Source: Acidiferrimicrobium sp. IK
GTDB taxonomy: Bacteria > Actinomycetota > Acidimicrobiia > Acidimicrobiales > Palsa-688
Length of the DNA stretch: 64,000 bases
Direction of reading: 5' to 3'
Assembly: GCF_025499425.1 (NCBI RefSeq)
Contig: NZ_JAIMCB010000018.1
Coordinates: forward strand, 1-64,000
A program made the translations under genes and the position numbers. Positions 45,445 to 57,441 of this stretch are shown here, piece after piece (position 1 is the stretch's first letter; each line of letters starts with the position of its first letter). The notes below the pieces were generated by a model. That model was given only the letters and a program-made list of their open reading frames with translations, made no database searches and was not told the origin of the DNA.

Positions 45445-48400
45445 CCCGGCTCTCCCCGCCGAGGCGGTCGCCATCGTCGGCATGGCCTGTGTCCTGCCCG
45501 GCGCCCCGGACCTCGATACGTTCGCCGGCAACTTGTTCGCGGGCGTCGACGCGATCAGCGACGTGCCGCCCGGACGGTGGGACCCGCTCTTCTACGACCC
45601 GGATCGAAGCGGGCCGGACCGCTTCTACTGCCGGCGGGGCGGCTTCGTCGACGACGTCGCCGACTTCGACCCCGCGGCGTTCGGCATCATGCCGACGGCG
45701 GTGGAGGGGGCCGAACCCGACCAGCTGCTGGCGTTGGCCGTCGCCGCCCGAGCGCTCGCCGACGCCGGCGACCCGCACCGCCGGGTCGCCCCCGAACGCG
45801 TCGGCGTGATCGTCGGGCGCGGCGGGTACACCGGCAGCGGCGTGCGCCGCCTGGAGCAGCGGGTCCACACCGCCGAGCAGCTCGTCGTTTCGCTGAGGTC
45901 GCTGCTCCCGGCCCTCGGCGACGACCAGCTGAACGCGGTCAAGGCCGAGTTCGTGGCCCGTCTGGGCCCCGACCGCCCTGAGTCGGCGATCGACCTGGTA
46001 CCCAACCTCACGGCTTCGCGCATCTCGAACCGGTTGGACCTGCGAGGGCCGTCCCACACCGTTGACGCGGCGTGCGCCAGCTCGCTGATCGCAGTGGACC
46101 AGGCAATGGACCAGCTCGCGTCGCGTCGCTGTGACGTGGTCATCGCCGGCGGGGTGCACCACTGCCACGACCTGACGCTTTGGAGCGTGTTCACCCAGCT
46201 CGGCGCCATCTCCCGTCAGGCGCAGGTGCGGGCGTTCGACCGGCGCGCCGACGGCCTGCTGATCGGGGAGGGCACCGCCTTGCTGGTCCTCAAGCGACTG
46301 GCCGACGCGGAAGCCGAAGGGGACCGGGTGTACGCGGTGATCCGGGGGGCCGGGGTGGCCAGCGACGGGAAGGCCACCAGCTTGATGAGCCCGAGCTCCG
46401 ACGGTCAGGTCCTGGCGGTGGAGCGGGCCTGGCGGCGCGCCGGGCTGGACCCGGCGAGCGTCGGTCTGATCGAGGCCCACGGCACGGGCACCCCGACCGG
46501 CGACAGCGTGGAGCTACGCACCCTGCAACGGGTGTTCGGGGGCCCCGACGGCGAGCGGGCCGGGCTCGGGTCGGTCAAGTCGATGATCGGCCACGCCATG
46601 CCGGCCGCCGGCGCGGCTGGGATCGTCAAGGCCGCCCTGGCGGTGTGGTCCGGTCGGCTGCCACCGACCCTGCACGCCGAGCAGCCGAGCCCTCTCGTCG
46701 ACGAGACCCGTTTCCGTTTGGTCGGCTCCGCCGAGCCGTGGACGGCCGTATCCCCGCTGGTGGCTGGTGTCGACGCGTTCGGCTTCGGGGGGATCAACGC
46801 CCACGTCGTGCTGGAGGAGCACCTGCCTTCCACCGGCCGGGTGCCGTCCCGGCGGCGCCCGCCGCGGAGAAGCGGGCAGGCCGACGAGCAGGTGCTGCTG
46901 GCGTCGGGAAGCGACGCCTCGCACGTTGCCGCCCGCCTGAGCCGGCTCGCGGCGTCCGACCTCCTGAGCTTCGACGCCGCGCCGGCCGGCCCACGGATCC
47001 TCTCCGAGCCCACGGACGACCTGAACGGCCCGTGCCGGCTGGCGATCGTGGCCCCCACCCCGAAACGTTTGGCGCTGGCCGGGAGCATCGCGTCGGGGGG
47101 CCGCCCCTTCGCGGGTCGCAACGACGTGTGGTTCCAGCCGGAGCCGCTGGCCGGGAGCGGCGGCGGACAGGTGGCTTTCCTCTTCCCCGGCCTCGAGCCC
47201 GACTTCGCTCCCCGCCTCGATGACGTGGCGTCGGCCCTGGACTTCGACGGCCGGCGGATCGTCGGCGGATCCGACCGTATCGAGGTGCTCGGGCCGGCGG
47301 TCATCGACGCCGGCAGGCTGCTGCATCTGGCCCTCGACCGCCTCGGCGTACGCCCCGACCTCGTCGCCGGTCACAGCGTCGGCGAGTGGACGGCGCAGAT
47401 CGCCGCCGGGATGACGCCGATCGAGGCCCTCGAACCTCTGCTCGACCAGCTCACCCCGGGACGCCTGCGCCATCCCGACGTCGCCTTCCTGGCCCTCGGC
47501 TGCCCGGCGGAGACCGCCGCCGAGCTCATCGCCGGGGTCGCCGACGTGGTCGTGTCGCACGACAACTGCCCCCACCAGTCGGTGGTGTGCGGCACCGACA
47601 CCGCGGTGGCCGAGGTCACGGCGCGAGCCGGCAGCCAGCGGGTACTGGCCCAGCAGCTCCCGTTCCGCTCCGGGTTCCACACGCCGATGTTCGAGCCGTA
47701 CCTGGACGGGATGCGTGAGCTGTTCGGCGGCCTCCCGATCCGGCCCCCGTCGGTGCCGGTGTGGTCGGCCACGACCGGCGCTCCCTACCCGACCGACCCC
47801 GCCGCGGTGCGGGCGTTGACCATCGAGCACATGACCAAGCCGGTCGGCTGGCGGTCGCTGGTGGAACGCCTCCACGACCACGGCACCCGGGTCTTCGTCG
47901 AGGTCGGCGTCGGCAGCCTGGTCGGCTTCGTGGGTGACATCCTGGGCGACCGCCCGCACCTCGCGGTGGCCGCCCACAGCCCTAAACGCGACGGGCTGGC
48001 GCAGCTGCGCCGGGCCGCCGCCGCGCTGTGGTCCGCCGGCGTCGACGTGCGCCCCGACGCGGTGCAACGCCTGGCCCCCGAAGCGAGCAGCGCGATCGGC
48101 CAGGTCCGGGCCCCTCACCCGGCCGGGACCGGGCAGGCGGCGACCGGGACCCGGCGAAGGTTGCGCCTGGGCCGGGGCCTGGTCCACGACCTGACACCGC
48201 TGCCAGGCGGCGCCGCCCTCCCCACGGCGATCCCCGCCGGGAGGACGGGGTCGCCCGGCGCCAAGCCGGCTGCCGGAGCAGCCGGCGAGCCGGTTGCAAG
48301 AGCAGCCGCTGCTCCGCCGATCCTCGCCGCGTTCCACGCCACCGTCCAGGAGGCCGCCGCAGCGGCGAGCACCGTCGTGGAGCAGTGGGATCGGCGGCCG

Positions 48401-50050
48401 GCCCGACGGCCCGCGCCGGCGCCCCGACCGCCAAGAGGCCACGCCGCGACGGGAGACCCGGTCGCGGCGGCGCCTGCGGAAAGCCGGGCTGCGGCCTGGC
48501 CAGCCGCGGGCGGGCGGCGGGAGCTGGCCTACGCCGAGCGCTACGACCTAGGAGCCCAGCCGGCGTGGGCCGACCACGCCATCTTCAACCAGCCCGACGG
48601 GTGGCCCGACCAGAGCGACCGCTTCCCCATCGTCCCGCTGACCGCCATGATCGAGCGGTTCGTCGACCTGGCCGCGGAGCTGCGACCAGAGCTGACGCCC
48701 GTCGGCCTCGAGGACGTGCGGGCCATGCGCTGGCTGGTCGTGGCCCCGGCCACCGAGACCACGGTAAGAGCCAGCGTGGTCGCCGACGACCGAGGCGACG
48801 GGGTGGTCCGGGTCCGCACGGCCATCGACGGCCACGCCCGAGCCACGGTTCTGATGGCTCCGGCCTACCCGCCGGCCGTTCCGCCCGACCCGAGGCCCTC
48901 GCGCCGCGGCGCCCTCCCGTGGCCGCCCGCCGCGATCTACGCCGAGCGCTGGCTGTTCCACGGCCCCGCCTACCAGGGCATCGAGGACATCCCCGGATGG
49001 GATCCCACCGGCATCGACGGGACCGTGCGCGCCCTTCGCGCTCCCGGCGCCCTGCTCGACAACGCCGGCCAGGTGCTCGGACTGTGGGTGGCGCTGGCCC
49101 TCGACGAACGCCGGACGGTCCTGCCCACCACCATCGACCGGATCGCCTTCTACTCGCCGCGGCCGCCGACCGGCGCCGCGGTCCGCTGCCGGGCCCACGT
49201 CACCGCCGTCGAGGACGACCGGGTCGTCGCCGACCTGGAGCTGATCGGCCCCGACGGCCTGTGGGCCCGCATCGCCGGGTGGGCCGAGCGGCGCTTCGAC
49301 ACCACCAACCCGGTGTTCGAGCTGATCCGCTCACCGCAGGACCACCTAGTCGCCGAGATCACCACCGACGGTTGGGCGTGGGCCCAGGAAAGCTGGCTCG
49401 ACCCGGCCAGCCGCGAGATGATCATGCGCCGCTACCTCAACGCGCCAGAGCGAGCGGCCTACGCCCGGCGCAACCCGAGGTCGCAGCGAGCGACGCTCCT
49501 CGGGCGGGTGGCGCTCAAAGACCTGCTCCGCCACCAGCGGTGGCGGCGGGGGGCAGGCCCGATCTTCCCGGCCGAGATCACGGTGTCCAACGACCAGTCC
49601 GGTCGCCCCTTCGCCCTCGGAGCCGTCGACGCCGACACCACGGTGTCGGTCGCCCACAGCGACGGGGTCGGCGTCGCTCTCGCCGGGAAGGGGACCCACG
49701 TCGGCATCGACGTGGAAGCGGTCGCGACCCGCTCCGACCACTTCGCCGACCAGCTCCTCGGCCCAGGCGAGCGGGCCGTCCTCGACGCGATGAGCGGGAC
49801 CCGCGACGAGCGACTGACCACGCTGTGGACCGTCAAGGAAGCCGCGGCGAAGGCGGCGGGCAGCGGCCTGGCCGGGCGGCCCAGATCCTGGGCTGTCGAG
49901 GAGCGCCGCGGCGACCGCTACCGCGTCGGAGCGCAGTGGGTCGCCACCCGCCGCCTCCGACTCGAACCCCAGAGCCCGGCCGGCGACCGAGCCGGCGACC
50001 CCAACCCGACAAAGGAGTACGTCGTTGCCTGGACCGTCAACCACCCCTGA
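45437..50050 (+). CDS. Pfa/Hgl-like lipid synthase: KS-AT-DH-phosphopantetheinyl transferase
   Basis: Second synthase subunit, 1537 residues. Seen in order: KS (about 10-450) with Cys213, His348, His386; AT (about 570-880) with Ser647 in GHSVGE, but Leu672 aligns with the malonate-binding Arg; a Pro/Ala/Arg linker; a hot-dog DH (about 1010-1300) with His1047 in DHAIFNQ and Asp1208 in LLDNAGQ; and a C-terminal PPTase (about 1370-1530) with Asp1425 in GTHVGIDVEA and WTVKEAAAKA from Trp1464. The TTG start overlaps the previous gene by 8 bases and is the only start that keeps the whole KS. The PPTase can activate the ACPs of this system. Confidence 0.88.
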   Translation: MADPALPAEAVAIVGMACVLPGAPDLDTFAGNLFAGVDAISDVPPGRWDPLFYDPDRSGPDRFYCRRGGFVDDVADFDPAAFGIMPTAVEGAEPDQLLALAVAARALADAGDPHRRVAPERVGVIVGRGGYTGSGVRRLEQRVHTAEQLVVSLRSLLPALGDDQLNAVKAEFVARLGPDRPESAIDLVPNLTASRISNRLDLRGPSHTVDAACASSLIAVDQAMDQLASRRCDVVIAGGVHHCHDLTLWSVFTQLGAISRQAQVRAFDRRADGLLIGEGTALLVLKRLADAEAEGDRVYAVIRGAGVASDGKATSLMSPSSDGQVLAVERAWRRAGLDPASVGLIEAHGTGTPTGDSVELRTLQRVFGGPDGERAGLGSVKSMIGHAMPAAGAAGIVKAALAVWSGRLPPTLHAEQPSPLVDETRFRLVGSAEPWTAVSPLVAGVDAFGFGGINAHVVLEEHLPSTGRVPSRRRPPRRSGQADEQVLLASGSDASHVAARLSRLAASDLLSFDAAPAGPRILSEPTDDLNGPCRLAIVAPTPKRLALAGSIASGGRPFAGRNDVWFQPEPLAGSGGGQVAFLFPGLEPDFAPRLDDVASALDFDGRRIVGGSDRIEVLGPAVIDAGRLLHLALDRLGVRPDLVAGHSVGEWTAQIAAGMTPIEALEPLLDQLTPGRLRHPDVAFLALGCPAETAAELIAGVADVVVSHDNCPHQSVVCGTDTAVAEVTARAGSQRVLAQQLPFRSGFHTPMFEPYLDGMRELFGGLPIRPPSVPVWSATTGAPYPTDPAAVRALTIEHMTKPVGWRSLVERLHDHGTRVFVEVGVGSLVGFVGDILGDRPHLAVAAHSPKRDGLAQLRRAAAALWSAGVDVRPDAVQRLAPEASSAIGQVRAPHPAGTGQAATGTRRRLRLGRGLVHDLTPLPGGAALPTAIPAGRTGSPGAKPAAGAAGEPVARAAAAPPILAAFHATVQEAAAAASTVVEQWDRRPARRPAPAPRPPRGHAATGDPVAAAPAESRAAAWPAAGGRRELAYAERYDLGAQPAWADHAIFNQPDGWPDQSDRFPIVPLTAMIERFVDLAAELRPELTPVGLEDVRAMRWLVVAPATETTVRASVVADDRGDGVVRVRTAIDGHARATVLMAPAYPPAVPPDPRPSRRGALPWPPAAIYAERWLFHGPAYQGIEDIPGWDPTGIDGTVRALRAPGALLDNAGQVLGLWVALALDERRTVLPTTIDRIAFYSPRPPTGAAVRCRAHVTAVEDDRVVADLELIGPDGLWARIAGWAERRFDTTNPVFELIRSPQDHLVAEITTDGWAWAQESWLDPASREMIMRRYLNAPERAAYARRNPRSQRATLLGRVALKDLLRHQRWRRGAGPIFPAEITVSNDQSGRPFALGAVDADTTVSVAHSDGVGVALAGKGTHVGIDVEAVATRSDHFADQLLGPGERAVLDAMSGTRDERLTTLWTVKEAAAKAAGSGLAGRPRSWAVEERRGDRYRVGAQWVATRRLRLEPQSPAGDRAGDPNPTKEYVVAWTVNHP
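50011..50017 (+). promoter_or_regulatory. Shine-Dalgarno that fixes the TTG start of the free ACP
   Basis: AAAGGAG lies inside the end of the second synthase gene, 7 bases before TTG 50025. It supports initiation at that rare start. Confidence 0.7.
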
Positions 50051-50378
50051 CGCCGCCGCCCGCCCGGCCGGCACCCCTGACCGCGCCAGCGTCCAGAGCC
50101 GGACCGGCGAGCGGGACCGAGTCCTCTCTGACGTGGTCGCGATGATCACCGAGGTCATCGGCCCCGACGAGCTGGTCGGGATCGACATCGGCGACGACAC
50201 ATCGTTCCAGGAGGACCTCGAGGTGGAGAGCATCGAGTTCGTGGCCCTCTCCGAGCAGCTCATGGCCCGCTACGGAGCGGAAGTCGACTTCGTGGGCTGG
50301 ATGGCGTCGATGGAACTCGACGAGATCATCGCCCTCACCGTCGGGGATCTGGTGGACTTCGTGGTGGCACCGGCGTGA
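50025..50378 (+). CDS. Stand-alone acyl carrier protein
   Basis: Acidic carrier protein of 117 residues. Seen: a Pro/Ala-rich start, then the four-helix ACP core with the phosphopantetheine attachment Ser69 in DLEVESIEFVAL. Its motif differs from the DSIKR of the synthase's own ACP, so it probably has its own partner, for example starter loading or handing the chain to the hydrolase or acyltransferase. It starts at TTG inside the synthase gene (26-base overlap) and overlaps the next gene by GTGA. Confidence 0.88.
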   Translation: MPGPSTTPDAAARPAGTPDRASVQSRTGERDRVLSDVVAMITEVIGPDELVGIDIGDDTSFQEDLEVESIEFVALSEQLMARYGAEVDFVGWMASMELDEIIALTVGDLVDFVVAPA

Positions 50379-51205
50379 CGCCGCTGGCCGTCCCCGTTGC
50401 CGCCGACCACCACCTCCAGGTCAACGGCCAGCGGCTGCACGTGCTGCGCCTCGGCTCGGGCGCCTCCGGACGGCCCAAGGTGGTGATGATCCACGGGCTG
50501 GTCGTGGACAACCTGTCGAGCTTCTACTTCACCATCGCCAACGCGGTGGCAGTGCACGCCGACGTGTACCTCTACGACCTTCGAGGCCACGGCCTCTCCA
50601 GCATCCCGCAGCGCTCCTACCACCTCGGCGACCACATCGCCGACCTGCTCGGGCTGCTCGAGGCGTGGGAGATCGACGAGCCGGTGCACCTCGTGGGCAG
50701 CAGCTACGGCGGTCTGATCGCCCTGGAGACCGCCCGCCTACGCCCCGAGCTGGTCGCGTCGATGCTCCTGCTCGAGGCTCACTTCCCCGTCGAGGGATGG
50801 GCGACGCAGATGGCCGGAACCGTCAGTCTGGCCACCTACGGACTAGACGACGACAGCACCCGCAAGTGGCTGGCCGACAACGGCATGGACGGCACTGTGG
50901 GGCGCAAATTGAAGCGGATGGCCGCGCGGGCGAACCTTCTCGCCCGGAGCACGTCCATCATCGAGGACCTGCAAGCGGAGCAGCCGTTCCCGCTGGCCGC
51001 CCTCACTGCGATGTCCTGCCCGGTCACCGCGGTGTACGGGGAGCGCTCCGACATCGTGGAGCGAGGCCACGACCTGGAGCGCCTGCTCCCCGACGCCCGC
51101 CTGCACCTAGTCGCCGGCGCCGAGCACCGCCTGCTCCAAGACGTCCCGGCCCAGGTCCGCGACATCGCCGTCGAGTGGGTCACCGCTGCGGCACTGGGGG
51201 GATGA
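50375..51205 (+). CDS. Alpha/beta hydrolase, candidate chain-releasing thioesterase
   Basis: 276-residue cytoplasmic hydrolase. Seen: oxyanion motif VVMIHGLVVDNLSSFYF, nucleophile Ser110 in VGSSYGGLIAL, an Asp candidate in VYGERSDIVERG and the catalytic His in VAGAEHRLLQD. The GTG start overlaps the ACP stop. The synthases carry no thioesterase or reductase domain, so this protein is the best candidate for releasing the acyl chain; ester hydrolysis or acyl transfer is also possible. Confidence 0.85.
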   Translation: MTPLAVPVAADHHLQVNGQRLHVLRLGSGASGRPKVVMIHGLVVDNLSSFYFTIANAVAVHADVYLYDLRGHGLSSIPQRSYHLGDHIADLLGLLEAWEIDEPVHLVGSSYGGLIALETARLRPELVASMLLLEAHFPVEGWATQMAGTVSLATYGLDDDSTRKWLADNGMDGTVGRKLKRMAARANLLARSTSIIEDLQAEQPFPLAALTAMSCPVTAVYGERSDIVERGHDLERLLPDARLHLVAGAEHRLLQDVPAQVRDIAVEWVTAAALGG

Positions 51206-51212
51206 ACCGCCG

Positions 51213-52406
51213 ATGGCCCGCGTCCTCATCGTCGTGCCACCGCTCGCCGGCCACGTCTACCCGACTGTCACCCTCGGCGCGGAGCTGGCCCGGCGAGGCC
51301 ACCACGTGGCGTGGGCCGGGCCGGCGGCCGGCGTGGCCCCCCGGCTGGCGCCCGGCCAGGCGCTGTATGACACCAACCCCGAGATCGACCGCAACAGCCT
51401 CGACGCCGGGCTGCGCCGAGGCGCCGGCCAGCGCGGCGTCGTAGCCCTCAAATCGCTGTGGGAGGACGTCCTTCTCCCCCTAGCCCGGGCCATGCTCCCG
51501 GGCGTCACCCGCGCCATCGAGGGGCACGACCCCGACGTGGTGATCGCCGACCAGCAGGCACTCGCCGGGGCGCTGGGCGCGCTGCGCGCCGGTCTGCCGT
51601 GGGTCACCTCCGCCACCACGTCGGCGGAGATGGCCGACCCCTTCGCCAGCGTCCCGCTGGTCGGGCGTTGGATCGCCGACGAGCTGACCGCCCTGCAGGT
51701 CGGCGCCGGTGTCGCCGCCGACGTGGCCGCCGACACCGACCTGCGCCGCTCCCCGCTGCTCACCGTGGCCTACACCACGCCGGAGCTGGTCGGACCCCGC
51801 TTCACGTGGCCGGCCCCGGTGTGCTTCGCCGGTCCGGTGATCGAGGACCGGGTCGAGACCGATGAGTTCCCGTGGGATTGGCTCGACCCGGCCCGGCGCC
51901 GCGTCCTTTTGACCCTCGGGACGCTCAACGCCGCCGCCGGCGGCCGGTTCTTCCAGGCGGCCGCCGACGCGCTGGACCGGCCGGATGTCCAAGTCGTGTG
52001 CGCCGCCCCGCCCGAGCTGGTCCCCGCCGCCCCGAGCAACTGGCTGGTCCGAAGCCCCGTCCCGCAACTGGACCTGCTGCGCCGCGGCGTCGACGCAGTG
52101 GTCTGCCACGCCGGGCACAACACCGTGTGCGAGACCCTGGCTCGGGGCGTCCCCTTGGTGCTGGCGCCCATCCGCGACGACCAGCCGATCGTCGCCGACC
52201 AGGTCGTACGAGCCGGCGCGGGCGTCCGGGTCCGCTTCGGCCGGGTCCGTGCCGACGGCCTGGCCGCCGCGGTGCGCGCCGTCTTGGACGAGCCCTCGTA
52301 CCGGCGGTCGGCCCGGGCGCTGGCGTCGTCGTTCGCCGCTGCCGGCGGGGCCCGCGAAGCGGCGGTGCGCGTCGAAGCGATCGTGCCGGCCCGCAGCGGC
52401 CGATGA
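51213..52406 (+). CDS. MGT-family (GT1) glycosyltransferase
   Basis: 397-residue GT-B enzyme that likely moves a sugar from an NDP-sugar to a lipid or polyketide hydroxyl. Seen: the acceptor-domain start VLIVVPPLAGHVYPTVTLG with catalytic His, LLTLGTLNAAAGGRFFQ, VRSPVPQLDLLRRGVDAVVC and the donor motif HAGHNTVCETLARGVPLVL with PIRDDQPIVADQV. It starts 7 bp after the hydrolase and overlaps the acyltransferase by ATGA, so it is firmly part of the lipid operon. Confidence 0.92.
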   Translation: MARVLIVVPPLAGHVYPTVTLGAELARRGHHVAWAGPAAGVAPRLAPGQALYDTNPEIDRNSLDAGLRRGAGQRGVVALKSLWEDVLLPLARAMLPGVTRAIEGHDPDVVIADQQALAGALGALRAGLPWVTSATTSAEMADPFASVPLVGRWIADELTALQVGAGVAADVAADTDLRRSPLLTVAYTTPELVGPRFTWPAPVCFAGPVIEDRVETDEFPWDWLDPARRRVLLTLGTLNAAAGGRFFQAAADALDRPDVQVVCAAPPELVPAAPSNWLVRSPVPQLDLLRRGVDAVVCHAGHNTVCETLARGVPLVLAPIRDDQPIVADQVVRAGAGVRVRFGRVRADGLAAAVRAVLDEPSYRRSARALASSFAAAGGAREAAVRVEAIVPARSGR

Positions 52407-53830
52407 CAGTCCGCCACCAGCTGTCGGGCACCGACTCGGGGCTGCTGTCACTCGAGTTGCCGTCCCAGCCGATGCACTCCGTGGCGTTGATGGTGCTGGG
52501 CTGCCCGGAACCGGGAGGCCACCCGATGGGGATCGATGAGCTGCGCGGCCACGTCACGGCGCGCCTCGCGGCCCTGCCCGCGTTGCGGTGGCGCCTGGCG
52601 GCGGTGCCGTTGGGGCTGGGGCGGCCGGTGCTGGTCGATGACACCGGGTTCGACGTGTCGGCCCACGTCCGCGCCGAACGCCTCCCGGCGCCAGGGACCG
52701 CGAAGGCACTGGATCGCTACGTCGCCGCCGGCGCCGAGCGCCGCCTGCCGAGGGACCGGCCCCTGTGGGACCTGACCCTCGTCGACGGCCTCGAGGACGG
52801 TCGCCAGGCGCTGGCCTTCCGTTTCCACCACTGCCTCATGGACGGCCGGGCGCTGCTGGCCACCCTGGCCGAGCTGCTCCCGCACGCGCCGGCCGCGCCC
52901 GCGCCCGGGATACCCGGTCGGTGGGAGCCGCTCCCCTTCCCCAGCCGGCGGCGCCTCCTGCTCACCGCGGCACGCCAGCACGCCGGCGCAGTCGGCCGGC
53001 TGCCGGCGCTGGTCGCCAGGACCCGGCGGACCGTCGCCGAGATCCGCGCGGAGCGCCTGGCGTCGCCTGCCCCGCCGCCCACCAAGCAGGACGCCCCGTG
53101 GACGCCGCTCAACGTCGGGCTCGGCGCTTCCCGGAGCGTCGCTCGAGTCGCCCTGCCCCTCGAGGAGGTGCGCCGGATCCGGTCTCGCGCTGCGGTGACG
53201 GTCAACGACGTCGTGTTGGCCGCGGTCGCCGGCGCGCTGCGGGCCTACCTCCTCGACGCGGGAGCGCTACCCGACCGGCCGCTGGTCGCCCGAGTACCGG
53301 TGGTCATCGACCCGGCGGGGCCCGTCCGCACCTACGGGAACCGCTTCGCGGCCCTGTCGACGTCGCTGCGCACCGACATCTCCGACCCCGCGGCGCGCCT
53401 GGCCGCGATCGCCGCCGCCGCCGGCGAGGCCAAACGGCTCCACGCCATGGCCGACCCGATGCTCATGTCGTGGTGGCTGGAGCAGATCCCCCCCGCCCTG
53501 GCAGAACGGGCGGTGCGCCGCGGCGTCCGCCTCCGGCGCGACCACCCCGAGCGGATCGAATGGAACGTGGTCGTCTCCAACGTGCGCTCCTACCGCGAGG
53601 CGCGCCACCTCGGATCCCAGCAGCTCGAGGAGCTGTACCTGACCGGACCGCCCAACGGAGGCGTCGGGGTCAACATCAGCGTCACCGACTACTGCGACCG
53701 GCTCTTCGTCGGCGTGCTGGCCTTCTCCGACTCCCTCGACCGTCCCGGTGACCTGGCCGCCCATCTGCGCGCCGCTGTCGACGAGCTGGGCGCCACCGTC
53801 GAGGAGGCAGCGGGCTCCCTGCCGGCCTGA
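52403..53830 (+). CDS. WS/DGAT-type O-acyltransferase
   Basis: 475-residue wax ester synthase/diacylglycerol acyltransferase relative. Seen: the active-site motif HHCLMDG (HHxxxDG) at residues 142-148, the downstream [13 protein letters not shown] motif, [12 protein letters not shown] and SNVRSY with [18 protein letters not shown]. These are the standard landmarks, so it is likely active in moving an acyl chain from CoA or ACP to an alcohol. Its place after the glycosyltransferase suggests esterification of the glycosylated product. ATGA overlap with the glycosyltransferase. Confidence 0.9.
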   Translation: MTVRHQLSGTDSGLLSLELPSQPMHSVALMVLGCPEPGGHPMGIDELRGHVTARLAALPALRWRLAAVPLGLGRPVLVDDTGFDVSAHVRAERLPAPGTAKALDRYVAAGAERRLPRDRPLWDLTLVDGLEDGRQALAFRFHHCLMDGRALLATLAELLPHAPAAPAPGIPGRWEPLPFPSRRRLLLTAARQHAGAVGRLPALVARTRRTVAEIRAERLASPAPPPTKQDAPWTPLNVGLGASRSVARVALPLEEVRRIRSRAAVTVNDVVLAAVAGALRAYLLDAGALPDRPLVARVPVVIDPAGPVRTYGNRFAALSTSLRTDISDPAARLAAIAAAAGEAKRLHAMADPMLMSWWLEQIPPALAERAVRRGVRLRRDHPERIEWNVVVSNVRSYREARHLGSQQLEELYLTGPPNGGVGVNISVTDYCDRLFVGVLAFSDSLDRPGDLAAHLRAAVDELGATVEEAAGSLPA

Positions 53831-53921
53831 ACGGCCGGCGGGTCGACCAGACCATCCGCTGGTGGCAGACTGTCAACGGGATGACACCGCGTCATCCCCA
53901 CCGTCCGGGGGGATGTTCGAG

Positions 53922-56513
<2,592 letters not shown>

Positions 56514-56528
56514 CCGGGGCGGCAGGCG

Positions 56529-57356
56529 TCAGGTGTTCTGGGCCAGCATGCCGCCGTCCACCACCAGCACCGCGCCGTTGCAGTAGGACGCGGCCGGCAG
56601 GCAGAGCGACACGGTCATGTGGGCCACCTCCTCGGCTTCGCCGTACCGGCGCAGAGGGACGCGCCGGCGCGCGTAGCGCTCCTTGGCGTCGTCGGGGATC
56701 GGCTCGGTCATGCCCGTGTGGATCGGCCCCGGGCACACGCAGTTGACGGTGACGCCGGTGGCGCCGAGCTCCACCGCCATGCTCTTGGTCAGGCCGATGA
56801 CACCGTGCTTGGAGGCGGTGTAGGGCGACATCCCGGCGGTGGCACCTAGCCCCTCGGTGCTGGCGATGTTGACCACCCGTCCCTCGCCGTGGGCCTGGAG
56901 GTGGGGGAGGCAGGCCCGGATCATGCGGGCTTCCCCGCTCAGGTTGACGGCGAGGGTCCGAGCCCACGCCGCCTCCCACCCTTCGTCCCCGATCGGGGCG
57001 GGAGTCGACACGCCGGCGTTGTTGACGAGGATGTCGATCCGCCCGAGGCTCCCGGCGATGGCCGCGACGACGTCGACGACAGCCTGCGGGTCCGCCACAT
57101 CGAGCGCCCATCCCTCCGCTTCGCCGCCCGCAGCCCGGATGTCGTCCACGACCTCCGCCGGGCGGTGCAGGTCGGTCGCGGCGACCGTCGCCCCTTCGTC
57201 GGCCAGGAGGAAGGCGGTGGCCCGGCCCATCCCGCTGGCGGCTCCGGTCACCACCGCCACTCTGCCGGCCACCGAACGCGACAGGCTGGTCAGGCGGGGC
57301 ACGCCGGGAACGATATCCCCGGGGGCGCTCCGGTGGGCCTTCGCCGCCGACGGCAC
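56529..57356 (-). CDS. SDR-family NAD(P)-dependent oxidoreductase
   Basis: Classical short-chain dehydrogenase, 275 residues. Seen: an unusual 30-residue start, then the cofactor motif VVTGAASGMGRATAF, NNAGVS, catalytic Ser in VNIASTEGLG and YTASK (Tyr and Lys), and CPGPIHTGMTEP. A Ser/Asp after the second strand (ATDLH) suggests NAD preference. It is convergent with the monooxygenase-esterase gene, 15 bp apart; it could interconvert the alcohol and ketone used by that enzyme. Substrate unknown. Confidence 0.9.
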   Translation of the reverse strand: MPSAAKAHRSAPGDIVPGVPRLTSLSRSVAGRVAVVTGAASGMGRATAFLLADEGATVAATDLHRPAEVVDDIRAAGGEAEGWALDVADPQAVVDVVAAIAGSLGRIDILVNNAGVSTPAPIGDEGWEAAWARTLAVNLSGEARMIRACLPHLQAHGEGRVVNIASTEGLGATAGMSPYTASKHGVIGLTKSMAVELGATGVTVNCVCPGPIHTGMTEPIPDDAKERYARRRVPLRRYGEAEEVAHMTVSLCLPAASYCNGAVLVVDGGMLAQNT

Positions 57357-57441
57357 CTAGCGGCGGGGGTGCCGTACCCTTGTGGCCACGAGGACGGCCT
57401 CGGGCAGCCAGCGAGGCCCGCACCCGGCCGTGGGACAACAC

